A stretch of DNA of 64,000 nt from Candidatus Gracilibacteria bacterium (GTDB lineage: Bacteria; Patescibacteriota; Gracilibacteria; BD1-5; UBA2023). Made by a program: the position numbers and the translations under genes. The number at the start of each line of letters is the position of its first letter. Position 1 is the first letter of the stretch. A model generated the notes under the pieces. That model saw only the letters and a program-made list of their open reading frames with translations. It was not told the DNA's origin and did not search any database. Positions 1 to 12,546 of the stretch are shown here, piece after piece. The stretch lies in the NCBI GenBank assembly GCA_028687475.1, contig JAQUAB010000001.1:1-64000 (forward strand). The letters are read 5' to 3'.

Positions 1-90
1 AATGCCGCGCCGCCCCCAACCCGGCAGACCGAAGCAACGCCCCCCAACCCGGACAGACCAGCTGACTGACAGACAGACCGCAGGCATGAC
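1..90. repeat. GC-rich repetitive window end
   Basis: A short motif (CCCCCAACCCGG followed by CAGACC or ACAGACC) occurs twice, in a stretch far richer in GC than the AT-rich sequence that follows. It looks like a contig-end artefact or a foreign simple repeat rather than part of the gene that runs through it. Confidence 0.5.
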
Positions 91-562
91 GAAATACTTC
101 ATATCGCTTTACCAAATCTCCAGTAGTTTGTGATTGACGATCTTTCACTTTTTGGATAAGTGTTGCAACTGAATCGAGTCTTTGCTCGTATTCTCTGAGA
201 ATAACGCTCATGTATTGATTGATGATCATTTGCGCCACATCGCTTGGGTGTATATTTCAGTTTGATCTTCTTTGTTCAGATATTCATTCTGGAAGTTGAT
301 GAGAATGTCTCTCTTTCCAGATTGCATGACGATTCTCAAGACGACACTGATATCGAAGATATGGCAGGAGGCGCTTATAACTTTCCCAATGCATCATTCA
401 GAGATCCTTATAGAGATAAGTATCAAGTACGCTCATATTTCCGAGTCTTTTTCGATATGCATCGAGGATCTTTTCACTTAAGATATTTTGTGCTTCTTGA
501 ACGAACCGTTCATCTCTTGGATAACAACCTATCCAAAAATCATTATAATCACTTATATACAT
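1..562 (-). CDS. Hypothetical protein, runs off window edge
   Basis: I do not recognise this protein. It reads open from an ATG at 562 to the window edge (187 codons) with three in-frame TGA (Gly) codons. The part from 90 to 562 is charged, helical and aromatic-rich, with normal AT-rich codon use. It begins 41 nt after the papain-like gene on the same strand, so it is probably the last gene of that operon. The final 30 or so codons come from a GC-rich, repetitive stretch (1-90) unlike the rest of the window. The C-terminus as read is therefore probably not real. Confidence 0.5.
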
Positions 563-603
563 ACAAAATTTTACAATATCTCCTTATTATAGATGTTTTA
601 TTA

Positions 604-1308
604 TTATGTCAAGAATTCTATTTTCCCTTCTGGAAGTATATATTTTTCTCATTCTTTCGTGATATTGTGAGAATAGAAAGTGACATCGAAATTGCCATAG
701 AGCATATCTTCTGGCAAAAGTGCTCTATGAGCACGAAAAGTTTCATCCAAAGTAATATCGAGTATATTTTCAGGATTTCTGATTGAGTCGAGTCAGCTAC
801 TATATCCCGAAGATAGGAGACTTTCATTTATGAGCCTCGTACAGAAATAAACATCTTCTGTTTTTTCTTCCAGACCAAAAAAGAAATCATACGGTTGTCC
901 AATTTTTGCAATAAGGTTGTTTCTATATTTCTGAAGCTGTTCCTCGGATTGCCATCGAGGGCGGAGGATGACGAGAGTATCATACATGCGACAGACTTTT
1001 CGCAGTCAGATATAGGATACTCCGTGAGCAAATGCATGGATACATCTTCCCTTTCCTACGTACGCAATCGCATGTGTCACAATCCCATCGATAAAAATCC
1101 CAGAGGCATGATGAAAATTTCACACCAATAGAATATCGCCAGTTCGTATTTTCTGCCATATGGTTGTTATATCATACGAACTGAGTTTATTTCCTCTTTT
1201 TGATAGTGGAATCTGAGAAACCAAATACGTGATATTGGATCCGAGACGTTTGTACCATGGATATCCTGAGGGAAAATTCTTGATGGGAAGAGGAAAATTT
1301 TTATCCAT
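604..1308 (-). CDS. Permuted papain-like protein (YiiX/YebB type)
   Basis: This 234-aa protein resembles the circularly permuted papain-like NlpC/P60 enzymes of the YiiX/YebB group, which are thought to act as thiol hydrolases on peptides or lipids. It has the usual early motif GDILLV (57-62), a likely catalytic His in THAIAYVG (His79) and a late Cys in YFCTRLI (Cys156). His before Cys is the permuted order. TGA supplies glycine at residue 63 and elsewhere, and the stop is TAA. Its start overlaps the end of the patatin-like gene by 8 nt. A lipase next to a YiiX-like protein suggests a lipid or envelope role, which is inference. No signal peptide is visible. Confidence 0.72.
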
Positions 1309-2104
1309 GATTCATCGAGGCTTGCAAGTATTGACTGATTTCTGAAGATTTCTCGTATCCTGCTTCGACAAGTGCATCCGCTTTTTTGAAGTTGTAGTAG
1401 TCTATATCATCGCGTCATGGTCGGATGAGAAGGAGATTCTTGCGTGACGCTATAGAGACTGATTCATTCTGTGTGATCATGATTCCGACAGCTTTTCGCA
1501 GGAGGATGTAGGTGTGTATGAACGGAGTTTTCTCGAAAAAAAGTTTCTTTGATTCCTTTTTCACAGATTTTCTCACGCTCATCTGGACTGACACAGCAAT
1601 CACTTTTTCATCTTCTGTTGCGAATTCTATCGGGAGATTCGCCACGATACCACCATCTACGAGCGACATGCCATGATATCGAAATGGAACGAATACGCCA
1701 GGAATACTGATAGAAGCGCGAAGTGCATCGATGATTCTTCCTTCCTGAAAAACAACTTTCTCACCCGTGTCAATATTGGTAGCAACAATAGTGAGTGGAA
1801 TAATCGCATCAGCGAACGTTTTTTCTCAGAAATATTTCTTGAAATGTGTCATAACTTTTCTTCCCTTGATGCCGCCATGCATGACATCTGGATCAATGAG
1901 AGTGAGAAATTTTGTGTCGCGGACTACTTGTCGCATCTCAGTACTCGTGAATCCGAACGCATAAAAAGCTCATACAATAGCCCCAATGCTTGTTCCGACA
2001 ATGTGTGAAGGTTTTGCATTGAGTTCTTCGAGTCGCTGGATGACGCCAATATGCGCGATACCTCGAGCAGAACCACCACCGAGTACGAGTGAGAAAGGTT
2101 GCAT
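1301..2104 (-). CDS. Patatin-like phospholipase
   Basis: A 267-aa protein with all patatin hallmarks: the oxyanion-hole run GGGSARG (9-15), the nucleophile elbow GTSIG (Ser39) and the DGG motif with the dyad Asp near residue 150, followed by NLP. It should act as a Ser-Asp dyad acyl hydrolase on phospholipids or neutral lipids, as in the RssA/YlbK family, and its length fits that bacterial group. Three in-frame TGA fall at plausible glycines. It starts 1 nt after the kinase-like gene and its stop overlaps the next gene, so the three are almost certainly co-transcribed. The physiological lipid is unknown. Confidence 0.88.
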
Positions 2105-2105
2105 A

Positions 2106-2666
2106 TTATTTCTGATAAAATTCGTTGAAAAGTGTATCCAGTTGTTGTTTTAGTTCTTGTTCTGTTCCATTGTTTTCTATAACTATATCTGCTATATCTT
2201 TGATACTATCTATTTCTACTTCTGATTTTAGCTTTTCTTCTTCGAGAAACTCCTCAAAACCTAGAGAGGCTTCATTATGTTTTTCTCCTCGTTTTATGAT
2301 ACGTTCATATCGGATCGGCGTTTTGGTGTCAATAAAAATTACTATACAATTCCCTTCCTCTTTGAGTGTATGAATTACATTTTTTCTTCTCACTCCATCA
2401 AAGATAATTATATTCTTTGTATTTTCTCTTCGAAATTTTACTGCCATTTCGGCGAATATATTTTCTCAGAAAAGAGAACGGATTAATGATGATATTTTTG
2501 AAAAGCTTTCCCGTGTTTCAGGTATGTCGAATTCTTGAAGAATTTTTCGAGAAATACTCGAAAGTTGGTATATAATGCCATCAGTTTTTTCAATAAGGTA
2601 TTTGCAAACCGTTCATTTTCCTGCACCGCTTCGACCACAGATGATAATACTTTTTGAGGTAGCCAT
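2106..2666 (-). CDS. P-loop (d)NMP-kinase-like protein
   Basis: A 186-aa P-loop kinase. The Walker A motif GRSGAGKGT (11-19) contains a TGA-encoded Gly18, so it is only complete in code 25. The C-terminal half contains VIFIDTKTPIRYERII, as in adenylate-kinase and dephospho-CoA-kinase-like folds, where an Arg-rich lid follows the last core strand. It probably phosphorylates a nucleotide or a small cofactor. Its place just after riboflavin kinase makes a cofactor or nucleotide role attractive, but the substrate cannot be read from sequence. I chose the ATG at 2666 because it gives the full N-terminal strand before the P-loop. Confidence 0.7.
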
Positions 2667-2729
2667 TATTTTGATAAAATTTATTGAAAAACCAAGCAAT
2701 TGCATACTAGGTTATCATTTAAGTTGGAA

Positions 2730-3101
2730 TTATTTCTGCATAGTAGTTTGCATCCATCTTTCCATATTTTCTTTATCTTTCTGTATTTGCTCTTTGAGTG
2801 CGTCGAGAGATGTGAATTTCTGATTATCACGTATTTTGATGAGCGGAGTGATAGTGAGTGTTTTTCCGTAGATTTCCTCTGAGAAATCGAAAATATGCGC
2901 TTCAAAAGTATATGACTCTACTATATGAACTCCGACTCAGAAGTATACTTTTTCTTCGAGAGAAATCTGTATTCCATACGTTGCTGGAGCTACATCACTT
3001 TCATTGATGCGAATATTCGCTGTAGGAAAACCAATGCTTCTTCCGAGTCTTTTTCACTCGATAACAGTGCCAGAAAATGATGGAAATGGTGATGGATTCA
3101 T
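2730..3101 (-). CDS. Riboflavin kinase (stand-alone domain)
   Basis: A 123-aa single-domain riboflavin kinase that should make FMN from riboflavin and ATP. It contains the family signature GRSIGFPTANI with the PTAN metal/ATP motif (about 22-32) and ends with the usual helix after the FTSLDALKEQI segment. In most bacteria this domain is fused behind an FAD synthetase (RibF). Here the adenylyltransferase half is missing, so this gene gives FMN but not FAD. In-frame TGA encodes Gly in IEGKRLGR and YFGVG. It starts 8 nt after the lumazine synthase stop, completing a synthase-to-FMN operon. Confidence 0.85.
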
Positions 3102-3109
3102 AGGGGAAA

Positions 3110-3565
3110 TTATTCTTCGATTTTCATAATTTCAGAAACGAGATTGAGTCCTGCTATAGCAAAGTTTGGACCGATGCGAACCTTCACTTGTTCCTCAGTA
3201 TTGCATGTGAGTACTCCGAAAATCACAGGAACATCATAGACAATATTGAGATCCATAATACCACGAGACGTTTCGTTGCACACGTAGTCGAAGTGCGGAG
3301 TATCACCACGGATGACGACACCAATCGCAATGATGAGATCATATTGCTCACTTTCGATGAGGCGTTTCGCGAATCCAGGAAGTTCGAATGCTCCAGGAAC
3401 GAAGAATGTATCGATGTTTTTGAAACCGTGTTTTTCGAGAAAATCACGATTCTGACGTTCGATCTCGCTCGTGTATTCGAAATTGAATTCACCAACGACG
3501 AATGCGATAGAGAGGTCACGATCGAGATTATCGATGTTGCGGAGTCCAGCCTTGTAATCAGACAT
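3110..3565 (-). CDS. ribH: 6,7-dimethyl-8-ribityllumazine synthase
   Basis: RibH (151 aa, normal length) condenses 5-amino-6-ribitylaminouracil with dihydroxybutanone phosphate to give lumazine. Conserved landmarks are FNFEYTSEI near the N-terminus, VPGAFELPGFAKRL (about 57-70), the GVVIRGDTPHFDYVC run carrying the catalytic His, and the phosphate-contacting GVLTCNTEEQ loop. It uses no TGA glycine codons. It lies 17 nt after riboflavin synthase and 8 nt before riboflavin kinase. RibBA and RibD are not in the window, so the lumazine precursors must come from genes elsewhere or from outside the cell. Confidence 0.96.
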   Translation of the reverse strand: MSDYKAGLRNIDNLDRDLSIAFVVGEFNFEYTSEIERQNRDFLEKHGFKNIDTFFVPGAFELPGFAKRLIESEQYDLIIAIGVVIRGDTPHFDYVCNETSRGIMDLNIVYDVPVIFGVLTCNTEEQVKVRIGPNFAIAGLNLVSEIMKIEE

Positions 3566-3582
3566 AAGAAGAAAATTAAGAA

Positions 3583-4158
3583 TTATTTATGAGTAAGCTT
3601 GGTCACGTATTTTCCGATCATATCGAATTCGAGATTGACGGTATCTCAGATCTCGGAAGTTCCGAGATTTGTCCAATCTTGTGTGAGCGGTATGAGCGAA
3701 ACCGAGAGAAATCCATCTCGTACTTCAACCACTGTGAGACTCACACCATTGAGAGTGATGCTTCCTTTTTCGATGAGGAGATTATTATATTTTGGATCGA
3801 AATTTACGCCATAAATGAGCGAACCATCATCCTTTTTTTCGAGTCTGGTGACGGTTCCAGTGGTATCGATATGACCTGTGACAAAGTGTCCATCAAGTCG
3901 TTCACCTATCTGTATGCATCTTTCCACATTGAATGTGTCATTCACTTTCTTCGTTCCGAAGTTGGTCACTCGAAGTGTCTCTTCCATCGCGAAGAATTCA
4001 TAGTAATTGTTCTCGATTTTCGTGAGCGTCATACAAGCACCGTCATGTGCGATACTTTGTCCTTCTTTGAGCGAATTTCAGAAAGTGTTTTCCATCCGAA
4101 AAAGTCCATCTTTTTTATCGAGGATTTTGGCTTGATGTTCGATAATTCCTGAGAACAT
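3583..4158 (-). CDS. ribE: Riboflavin synthase alpha subunit
   Basis: This 191-aa protein converts two lumazines into riboflavin plus the pyrimidine that RibH reuses. It starts with the family's MFSGIIE. The two lumazine-binding repeats are recognisable: residues 1 to about 95, then the second from GHFVTGHIDTTG with GVSLTVVEV. The length matches the trimeric alpha-type enzyme. TGA codes for Gly after ENTF and after LGTSEI, and without recoding the gene would be split in three. It is the first gene of the riboflavin run, downstream of the MFS transporter. Confidence 0.94.
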
Positions 4159-4214
4159 GATTTATTTTATAAAGTTATTGGAAATATATGAACTTTCCCT
4201 AAACTTGCAAATTA

Positions 4215-5438
4215 TTATTGCTTTTTTGTCCAGAAAGCAAGAACAAAAAGAAGGGAAAATATCGCAGCAGATGAGAGAAATGGCACGCCACTTCCGGGAA
4301 CAACATAGAGCATACCAGCAATAATCGGTCCAAAAATCTGTCCAATACTCTGAATCGAAGTGTTATATCCCATAACTTTTCCCATTTCTTTCCCCGCATT
4401 TTGTGCGAGAAGTGAGCCAATAGAAGGATTAAATGAGCCCATACCAATCGGAAAAAGTGCAATCCAAGCAAACAAATAGTATGGATTATGATTCAGTCCG
4501 AATCCAATAAAGCCAATAGTGAGGATAAAAAAAGCGAATCGAATCATCGTCATTTCATTGAAATATTTTCGTAGATGCTTCACCACAGCACCCTGATACA
4601 CGATAGAAACAATTCCTACCATTGCCATTGTATAGCCTATCTGTGTCGCAGAAAAATGGAATCTATCTGCATAAAACTGGCTCGACATAGCCTGCACGGC
4701 GGAGAATCCGAGCGTTGCACCGAATGAGAGTGCAAGAAGAAGGATAACGGTATGAGAAAAGTGAAAGTCTACCAGATGAATTTCTTCTGTATGTATATGT
4801 TTTTTCGGTTCTTGGAGGAATACAAAAATTGAGAAAACATTTATTCATACCACCACAATACAAAGGAGAATAATCATATGAATACTCGTGATCTGCGAGA
4901 GAATCCCTCCGATGGCAGGTCCAATCAAGAATGCAGTTCCAAATGCAGCACCCATCATTCCCATATTTTTCATCCGATCTGCTGGACTCGATATGTCGGA
5001 GATATAGGCTTGTATCACTCAGAATCCTGCGCCTCCGAGTCCTCCGACGAATCGTGCCACAAGAAAGAGTACAAAAAGTGGAGTGAATCCGAAGAAAATA
5101 TCTTTCAGATGAGAAAAAGAAATAGAAGATGCTTCTGTGATTACATTTGTTCCTCCAGTTGTTCCATGAAAAGCCAGAGTCCAGACACTCGCAAGCATGA
5201 TAAAATAACTAATGAGATTGATAACACTTGTATATGTGAGCATCTTTTTGCGACCGTATGTATCAGAAAGTCGACCGAAAAAGAGTCCACCAATAAACAT
5301 ACCAATCGCATAAATAGCTTGTGTATATCCAGTCCATGAAGGATTCACACCAAATTCTTGGATAATGGATGGAAATACAGGAAGGAATATGGAAAGCCCA
5401 AGGATATCGAGAAATGCGGTTGCGAGAATAAGGAACAT
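4215..5438 (-). CDS. MFS transporter (TetA/multidrug-like)
   Basis: A 407-aa major facilitator protein with about 12 hydrophobic segments. The loop between helices 2 and 3 has the MFS motif [12 protein letters not shown] (about 55-65). A second stretch, GGLGGAGFG with TGA-coded glycines, and IGPAIGG in helix 5 resemble the drug-antiport motif C region of TetA-type exporters. It is the first gene of the minus-strand run, 56 nt upstream of the riboflavin synthase start, so co-expression is possible. A flavin or precursor transporter is conceivable from context, but the sequence itself looks like a generic drug:H+ antiporter. Confidence 0.82.
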
Positions 5439-5541
5439 TTTTGAGAATTAAGAAATCGATTACATAAAAATCAGTAATATACTGAGATATTATTCTTCAC
5501 TTTATAAAATACAAGTTCTCTGATGGAGACAATATATATTT

Positions 5542-8010
5542 TTAGCTTCTGAGAGCAAATCCATGTGTCTGGAGCGTCTCGATAATGAGGTTCTGTACAC
5601 TCATCGCTTCATCATCAGAGATAGTTCATTCTCGGTTCGAAAGAATGAATGCAAAGTTCACACTCTTGATTCCTTTTCCAAGTTTTGCCTCATCTGTATA
5701 GATAGAGTCTACTCGGAGATCCTGGATCCAAGGATGCACGGCATCAATAATTCGTGCCACCTCAGCGGTTGGTGTATGTTCTCCGAGGAGGAAATTCAGC
5801 TCACGAGGAATCGTCTGGAATCGGGAAATCTCATGGAAGCGTTCATCTTTGTCTCGATGAAGCTCGAGAATGGCTTCGTAATCAATCTCGAAATAGAGGG
5901 TTTCTTCGTTGATTTCGAATTCATGTGCGGTTTCTGGATGGATTTTTCCGAATCGAGCGAGAATAATATTATCTTCACTGTATTGTCCAGAGATTCCAGG
6001 ATGAAGAAATGGAAGTCCACTTGATCCTTGGTGAACAGGTGGAATATATCCGAGTGTTGATACGAGATATGTTTCGATTGCTTCACGAACGAATACTATC
6101 GTATGCCCAAGTGCTACTCCTGCGAGAATTTTTCTTTCTGGGAATGGTTTTTTTTCTGTGGCTTTGAGAAGGGTTTCACTAGATTTACTCCGCTTCCCTG
6201 TTTTCTCATACACTTTCCCGATCTCATAGAATGCGAATGTATCGCTGTATTTCTGATTGTGGTTCACATCGAGAAAAAGTCTTGGTGCCAGCGAACGAGT
6301 CATATGTGTATATTCTTCGTTGAAGGCATTTTGGATGCGAATAGCACTTTCCATATCAGAGAATCCGATCTTTCTATCGAGCACTTCACTCGAGAAAGAA
6401 TAATTGTAGACTTCATGCCATCCTCGTTCAGAGAAATGGGAATGAGTGAGATTTCTGAGGTTGATTTCTTCATTTTTCTTCCCGATGCTAAAATTCGCAT
6501 CAAGTGCAGTATACGGAACGTTGTCATATCCGTAGACTCGTGCCACCTCTTCTGCTATATCTTCCTTGATGTTGACGTCTTTGCTCGCGCGCCAGGATGG
6601 AACTGTGACTGAGATTCCTGATTCTTTTGTCTGTATTCAGAATCCGAGACGTTTTAGGATATTCTGGACGGTTTCTGATGGAATTTCTACGCCTGCTTTT
6701 TTGTTGAGAAAATCATACGTCACGTCGATAGTGATATGATTCACACGATTGGTATCTATATATTCTGAGTATCCAGTTTCTGTATAATTCTTCCCGAGAA
6801 AGTTCATGTATTCCATGACTCGTGGGAATGTCGTTCCTGCGAGAAGTGGGTCGAGGGATTTCTCATATCGAGTCGAAGCATCTGTACGGATTCCATGACG
6901 TTGCGCCGTGAGGCGGACACTACTCGCATCGAAACATGCAGATTCCCAGATGATATTTCTCGTTGTCTCAGATACGGCACTCTCCATACCACCGATAACT
7001 CCAGCAATGGCAATAGGTCAATTCTCATCAGCAATCACAACATCTTCCGAAGTGAGAGTATATTCTGTTCCATTGAGTGCGAGGATTTTTTCTCCTGTCT
7101 TCGCGAGTCTGACAGTGATACCTCCGATGACTTTGTCCGCATCGAATGCATGCATCGGTTGTCCGATTTCTGTCATGATACAGTTCGTGATATCGACGAT
7201 ATCCATCTTTGGTGCGAGTCCTGCCCGCTCCATCATGACTTTCATACCAAAAGGACTCTGGCTGACTTCGATTCCCTCCATCTTGAGAAGGTGATATGAG
7301 AGGACTCGATTGGTTTCTATTTTTGTATCGAGTACTGAAGATTTTTTGATATCTTTCGACTCATATGGTGTGAATGGAATATCGAAAACCGCATGGAATT
7401 CTCGAGCATTGCCGACGACAGAGAAGAGATCTGGGCGATTCGTGATGAACTTGTTATCGATCTCGAATGTGGTATCTCGAAGTGGGAATTGGTATATTTC
7501 GCCATTTTTTCCGACGAATGGAAGTGTGAGATCAAAAAATGACTGACCAAGCATAGACTCAAGTACATCAGAATTCCAGTGTTCTTCGAGAATCATGATT
7601 CCCTCAGCACGTTCTGTCGCGAGTCCGAGCTCATCGTCACTACAGATCATTCCACGACTCATCATCCCTGCCATCATGCGTTCTCCGATGACGAAATCAC
7701 CAGGAAGAACTGCACCAACAACTGCTACGGCAACATATTTCGCATCGACGATATTGGCTGCTCCTGTGAGAATTGTTTCCTCACCAAGTTCACCGAGCCT
7801 GACATGAACGATAGAGAGCTTTTTGCTTTCTGGATGTTTCTCACATGATATAACTTTTCAGACGACAACCTTGTCGAGAAAATGTTCTTCGATACCGTCG
7901 ATTTCCGCAGTATGAATAGAATATTCGTGGGCAAGTTCTTTTATTGCGTATTTTTGCGTGAGTGGAGAAAGTGGAGTATAGAGCGAAATCCAAGACAAAG
8001 GAATCTTCAT
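5542..8010 (-). CDS. pheT: Phenylalanyl-tRNA synthetase beta subunit
   Basis: PheT (822 aa) in the normal bacterial domain order: N-terminal residues MKIPLSW, an EMAP-II-like tRNA-binding domain (about 40-150, with KVISCEKHPESKKL), B3/B4 editing domain, B5, the catalytic-like core (ARVYGYDNVPY region) and a C-terminal FDX-ACB anticodon-binding domain (PRELNFLLGEH to the end). At least four TGA glycines lie at conserved sites, for example in ENGPIAIAG and RLGFGIQ. It pairs with PheS, which is not in this window, so pheS and pheT are unlinked here. It is divergent from the membrane gene at 8144. Confidence 0.96.
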
Positions 8011-8089
8011 AGAAAACGAGTGAATAAAAATAGAAATATGTAGCGTAGTATATAAAAAACGGTCACAAAAGCAAAAAATGTGAAAAATT

Positions 8090-8117
8090 TTGTTTTTTCT
8101 CTCTGGTATGATATACT
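8090..8117 (+). promoter_or_regulatory. Promoter of the 8144 membrane gene
   Basis: TTGTTT (8090-8095), a 16-nt spacer and TATACT (8112-8117) form a sigma70-type promoter. Transcription would start about 20 nt before the chosen ATG at 8144, which supports that start over the ATG at 8090. Confidence 0.55.
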
Positions 8118-8143
8118 GGACGAAAATCTGTAACAAAACTTGT

Positions 8144-8548
8144 ATGCAATCGCTTTTCTCCAAAATTCTTCTCATGGTTATCATCGCGTTTTCGACAGTA
8201 TCTTTGTTTTCTCTTGATACCTATGCGGCTGGTGACGGTGCATCAGGAGTATATGGAGATGTGAAATCTCAAGATGATCTTCGTACAGGGAACTTCACTA
8301 TGGATGATATTCCGAATATTATTGCCAGTGTGATTGAGATTCTTCTTGGTATTGCTGGTACTATTTCTATTGTAGCGCTCATCTATCATGCGGTACGGAT
8401 GCAGCTTTCGAGTGGTATTACGGGTGATAGTTCTGGAGTAGACAAGGCAAAGGCAGGTATCAAATGAGCACTTCTCGGATTTGCACTCTCATTGTCTGCA
8501 TGGTTTCTTATCACGAAATTCGTCGAACTTCTTTCGAGTAATACTTAA
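8144..8548 (+). CDS. TrbC/VirB2-like small membrane protein
   Basis: A 134-aa protein with an N-terminal signal segment (FSKILLMVIIAFSTVSLF, ending near TYAAG), a short soluble stretch, then two transmembrane helices (IIASVIEILLGIAGTISIVALIY, and GALLGFALSLSAWFLITKFV). This is the layout of VirB2/TrbC pilin-like proteins, which are widespread in CPR genomes. The second helix starts at a TGA-coded glycine. I start at the ATG after the promoter; an upstream ATG at 8090 lies inside it. It may be tied to the VirD4/TraG-like ATPase at 42.6-44.9 kb, but they are far apart and this is inference. Confidence 0.6.
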
Positions 8549-8557
8549 TTTCCTTTT

Positions 8558-9010
8558 ATGTTCACTTGGCAATTTTCTTCTCAGAAAGAACGGCACCCGC
8601 AATGGTATATTGTGGCAATTATTGTTGTGCTTTTTCTGGTGGTATATGGAATCTTTGAATGACTGTATCTTATGTCAGTTGTTGCGTTTCTTTTTGCAGG
8701 TGTCTATATACTCATGGAGAACAATTCTGCACCGACGGTTTCAGTGACCGTGAATGATAGGGTGGTTCAGGTGGGAAGCTCTATTTATGAACTCGATAAG
8801 ATTGCGAAATTCACTATCCTTTCTCGTGACGGTACACCAGCACTTCTCCGTATCTGGATCAAAAAATCTCTCACAACAACCCTCGATATTCCGCTCACTT
8901 CAGAAGTGGATGCATATGCACTGAAAGATTTTCTCTCGAATCATATCACGTATGATAGTGAAGCAGAATTCACGAAGAGTGATAGAATTATTGAAGTGAT
9001 GGGGCTCTAA
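8558..9010 (+). CDS. Two-helix membrane protein, unknown
   Basis: I do not recognise this 150-aa protein. It starts 9 nt after the VirB2-like gene. Residues about 17-60 form two adjacent hydrophobic helices separated by a TGA-coded glycine (FEGLYL). The rest is a mixed alpha/beta domain with regular strands (SVTVNDRVVQVG, SIYELDKIAKFTIL, PALLRIWIK), ending in IIEVMGL. This resembles small membrane-anchored PH-like domains, though no diagnostic motif is visible. It probably forms an operon with the preceding gene. A strong terminator follows at once. Confidence 0.7.
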
Positions 9011-9032
9011 TATATACTTCTTTATTATGAGT

Positions 9033-9069
9033 TATAGGGAAAGAAATTCTTTACTTTCCCTATTTTTTT
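9033..9069 (+). terminator. Rho-independent terminator after 9010 gene
   Basis: ATAGGGAAAG and CTTTCCCTAT pair around a 10-nt loop, followed by a run of T. It separates the two membrane genes from gyrB. Confidence 0.8.
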
Positions 9070-9075
9070 TATAAT
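9070..9075 (+). promoter_or_regulatory. gyrB -10 element
   Basis: A perfect TATAAT directly after the terminator T-run. The bases that follow (ATGCTCGCG) are GC-rich, like those after the rpsB TATAAT (ACGCCCG). GC-rich discriminators are typical of growth-rate-controlled promoters. No good -35 is visible. Confidence 0.5.
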
Positions 9076-9160
9076 ATGCTCGCGAAAAATAACTTCAAAA
9101 CTTATATCGCTTTGTTCCTGACAATGGCGAAAACCTATAATTCATAATTTAGAATTCATA

Positions 9161-11071
<1,911 letters not shown>

Positions 11072-11095
11072 TTTTATTTCTTTTTATTTTTTCTT

Positions 11096-11350
11096 ATGGA
11101 AAGCATGACTTTAGAGCCTCAAGAAGAGCTACTAATAAGACTTCAAAGAGGTCTATCAATGGCTTACATTCGTGAAATTCATGTAGAGCAAAAAAGTGAT
11201 GGAACTATTGATTGAGTTGTTCAAATTGTAGCGAAGAATACCGATGTGGAAATTGATTTAGTAAGATCTTTTATTGCACAAGCACTTGAGATGAGTGTAA
11301 GTGATACTTTTAGAAAAGATATTCTTGTTTTTCCAATGAAATGACCGTAG
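11096..11350 (+). CDS. Small hypothetical protein
   Basis: I do not recognise this 84-aa protein. It starts 24 nt after gyrB and ends at TAG, with TGA-coded glycines after TID and near the end (MKGP). It looks like a compact mixed fold (QEELLIRLQRG, YIREIHVEQKSDG, VVQIVAKNTDVEIDLVRSFIAQAL), soluble, with no cysteine. It is likely co-transcribed with gyrB. Confidence 0.6.
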
Positions 11351-11392
11351 AGGATTCTTTAAGAATGGTTGTTTTCACTTTGAAAGAAGAAT

Positions 11393-12244
11393 TTATTTTG
11401 TGATATAGTGCACAGTGAGATAGTAGACTCATTTTGACTCATCGACTGCGACACCGACCCCGATTTTTGTGAATACTGGATTCACGAGACTTTTATAGTG
11501 AACGCCATTGTAGCTTTTTTCACTGAGGAAATAATCAAAAGTCTTCTCTACTGCAGCTATGAGCTTGTCAGTACAATCAGAACTCGAGCAACTATACCCA
11601 CGAGTACCAATATTTTCTGTATGTTTCGCACGACCAATAATGACTGGATCTATGCCACGAGCCTTGAACCAAGTATCGATAGCAGAAAAATTGTAGCAGG
11701 TATAATTCCCTACTCCGACACAACCATCTCCTGGGCGACCATGGATGATATATCCACGAGTTTTGGAATATTCTGACCATTCTGTCGCTGTACTATTGAG
11801 TCGTGTATCGATCGTGTATGGTGCGAGTCATTGTTCCGAACGTACTTTGTTCGTCCATGTGAGCCAAGTATTACGAACTCGATCGAGATCAACATTTTTC
11901 ACACTATTGTTATATGTTGTCGTCTGTACTGCTGAAGCAATTGTTGGCGTGGTGATACTGATACTTGGTGATAATGTTGGTGTGAGTTTTGGAGTGACCG
12001 TGCTTGCGGTACTTGTAGTTGTAGTATTTGTAGTCGTCTTGTTTGTTGTTGTTTTTGCGAGACGAGCCGCTTTGATAGTCGCGAGCCGGTCTTTGTTTGC
12101 CTGATTCCTCTGAATAATAATTGCTTGTTTGTTCACAATTTCTTGCTGTTTCATTTGTGTTATGAGACTCGGCTTCAGGGTAATGGTAGCGAAAGAATTG
12201 CTATAGATTCAGAAAATCAGGAATGTGAGAAGAATTTTTTTCAT
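11393..12244 (-). CDS. Secreted CAP/SCP-domain protein
   Basis: A 283-aa exported protein. It has a signal peptide (MKKILLTFLIF, then a TGA Gly, ending near SNSFA), a Lys/Gln-rich segment and a long Thr/Ser-rich linker (about 60-115, KTTTNKTTTNTTTTST). A C-terminal CAP (SCP/PR-1/CysRich) domain follows, recognised from WTNKVRSEQGLAPY, a conserved His in GYIIHGRPG, AIDTWFKARG, TENIG and the closing HYKSLVNPVFTKIGVGV then YYLTVHY. Four cysteines could form disulfides. Such proteins are usually extracellular, and their exact activity in bacteria is unclear. A host- or surface-contact role would suit an episymbiont, but this is inference. Confidence 0.82.
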
Positions 12245-12325
12245 AGATTATTTGAAATATCTATTGACTTTTTATATTCGTATGATACTATATTTTCATA
12301 TTTCTGTCAAATAACATTATATAGT

Positions 12326-12538
12326 ATGGTATTCAATTTCAAGGAAGAAGAAACACCATTCGTACCAAAAGAGGGTGGAATTTTTTCCCCTCAGCCACCT
12401 ATGTCTCCTCTTTGACTCCAAGAAGGCGAGACTGATCCACTTCCAATAATTAATGCATCTTGAGTTCCGACGGCTACATGGGTAGTTCCAGGTCAGGTTG
12501 ATACGATTGTAAGCAAAGAAGGACCTCATAAGAAGTAA
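12326..12538 (+). CDS. Small proline-rich hypothetical protein
   Basis: A 70-aa protein that I do not recognise. It is acidic and Pro/Gly-rich with no predicted helix or membrane segment (FVPKEGG, FSPQPPMSPLG, TDPLPIINASG), ending KEGPHKK. Two TGA glycines keep the frame open to a TAA that sits directly before a terminator. The ATG lies about 80 nt from the divergent CAP gene. Low complexity leaves some doubt that it is translated. Confidence 0.45.
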
Positions 12539-12546
12539 TTCTTGCG

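Noticed and set aside
244-786. Plus-strand ORF of 180 codons
   Set aside because: It is the antisense shadow of two minus-strand genes (1-562 and 604-1308) that have coherent motifs when UGA is read as Gly.
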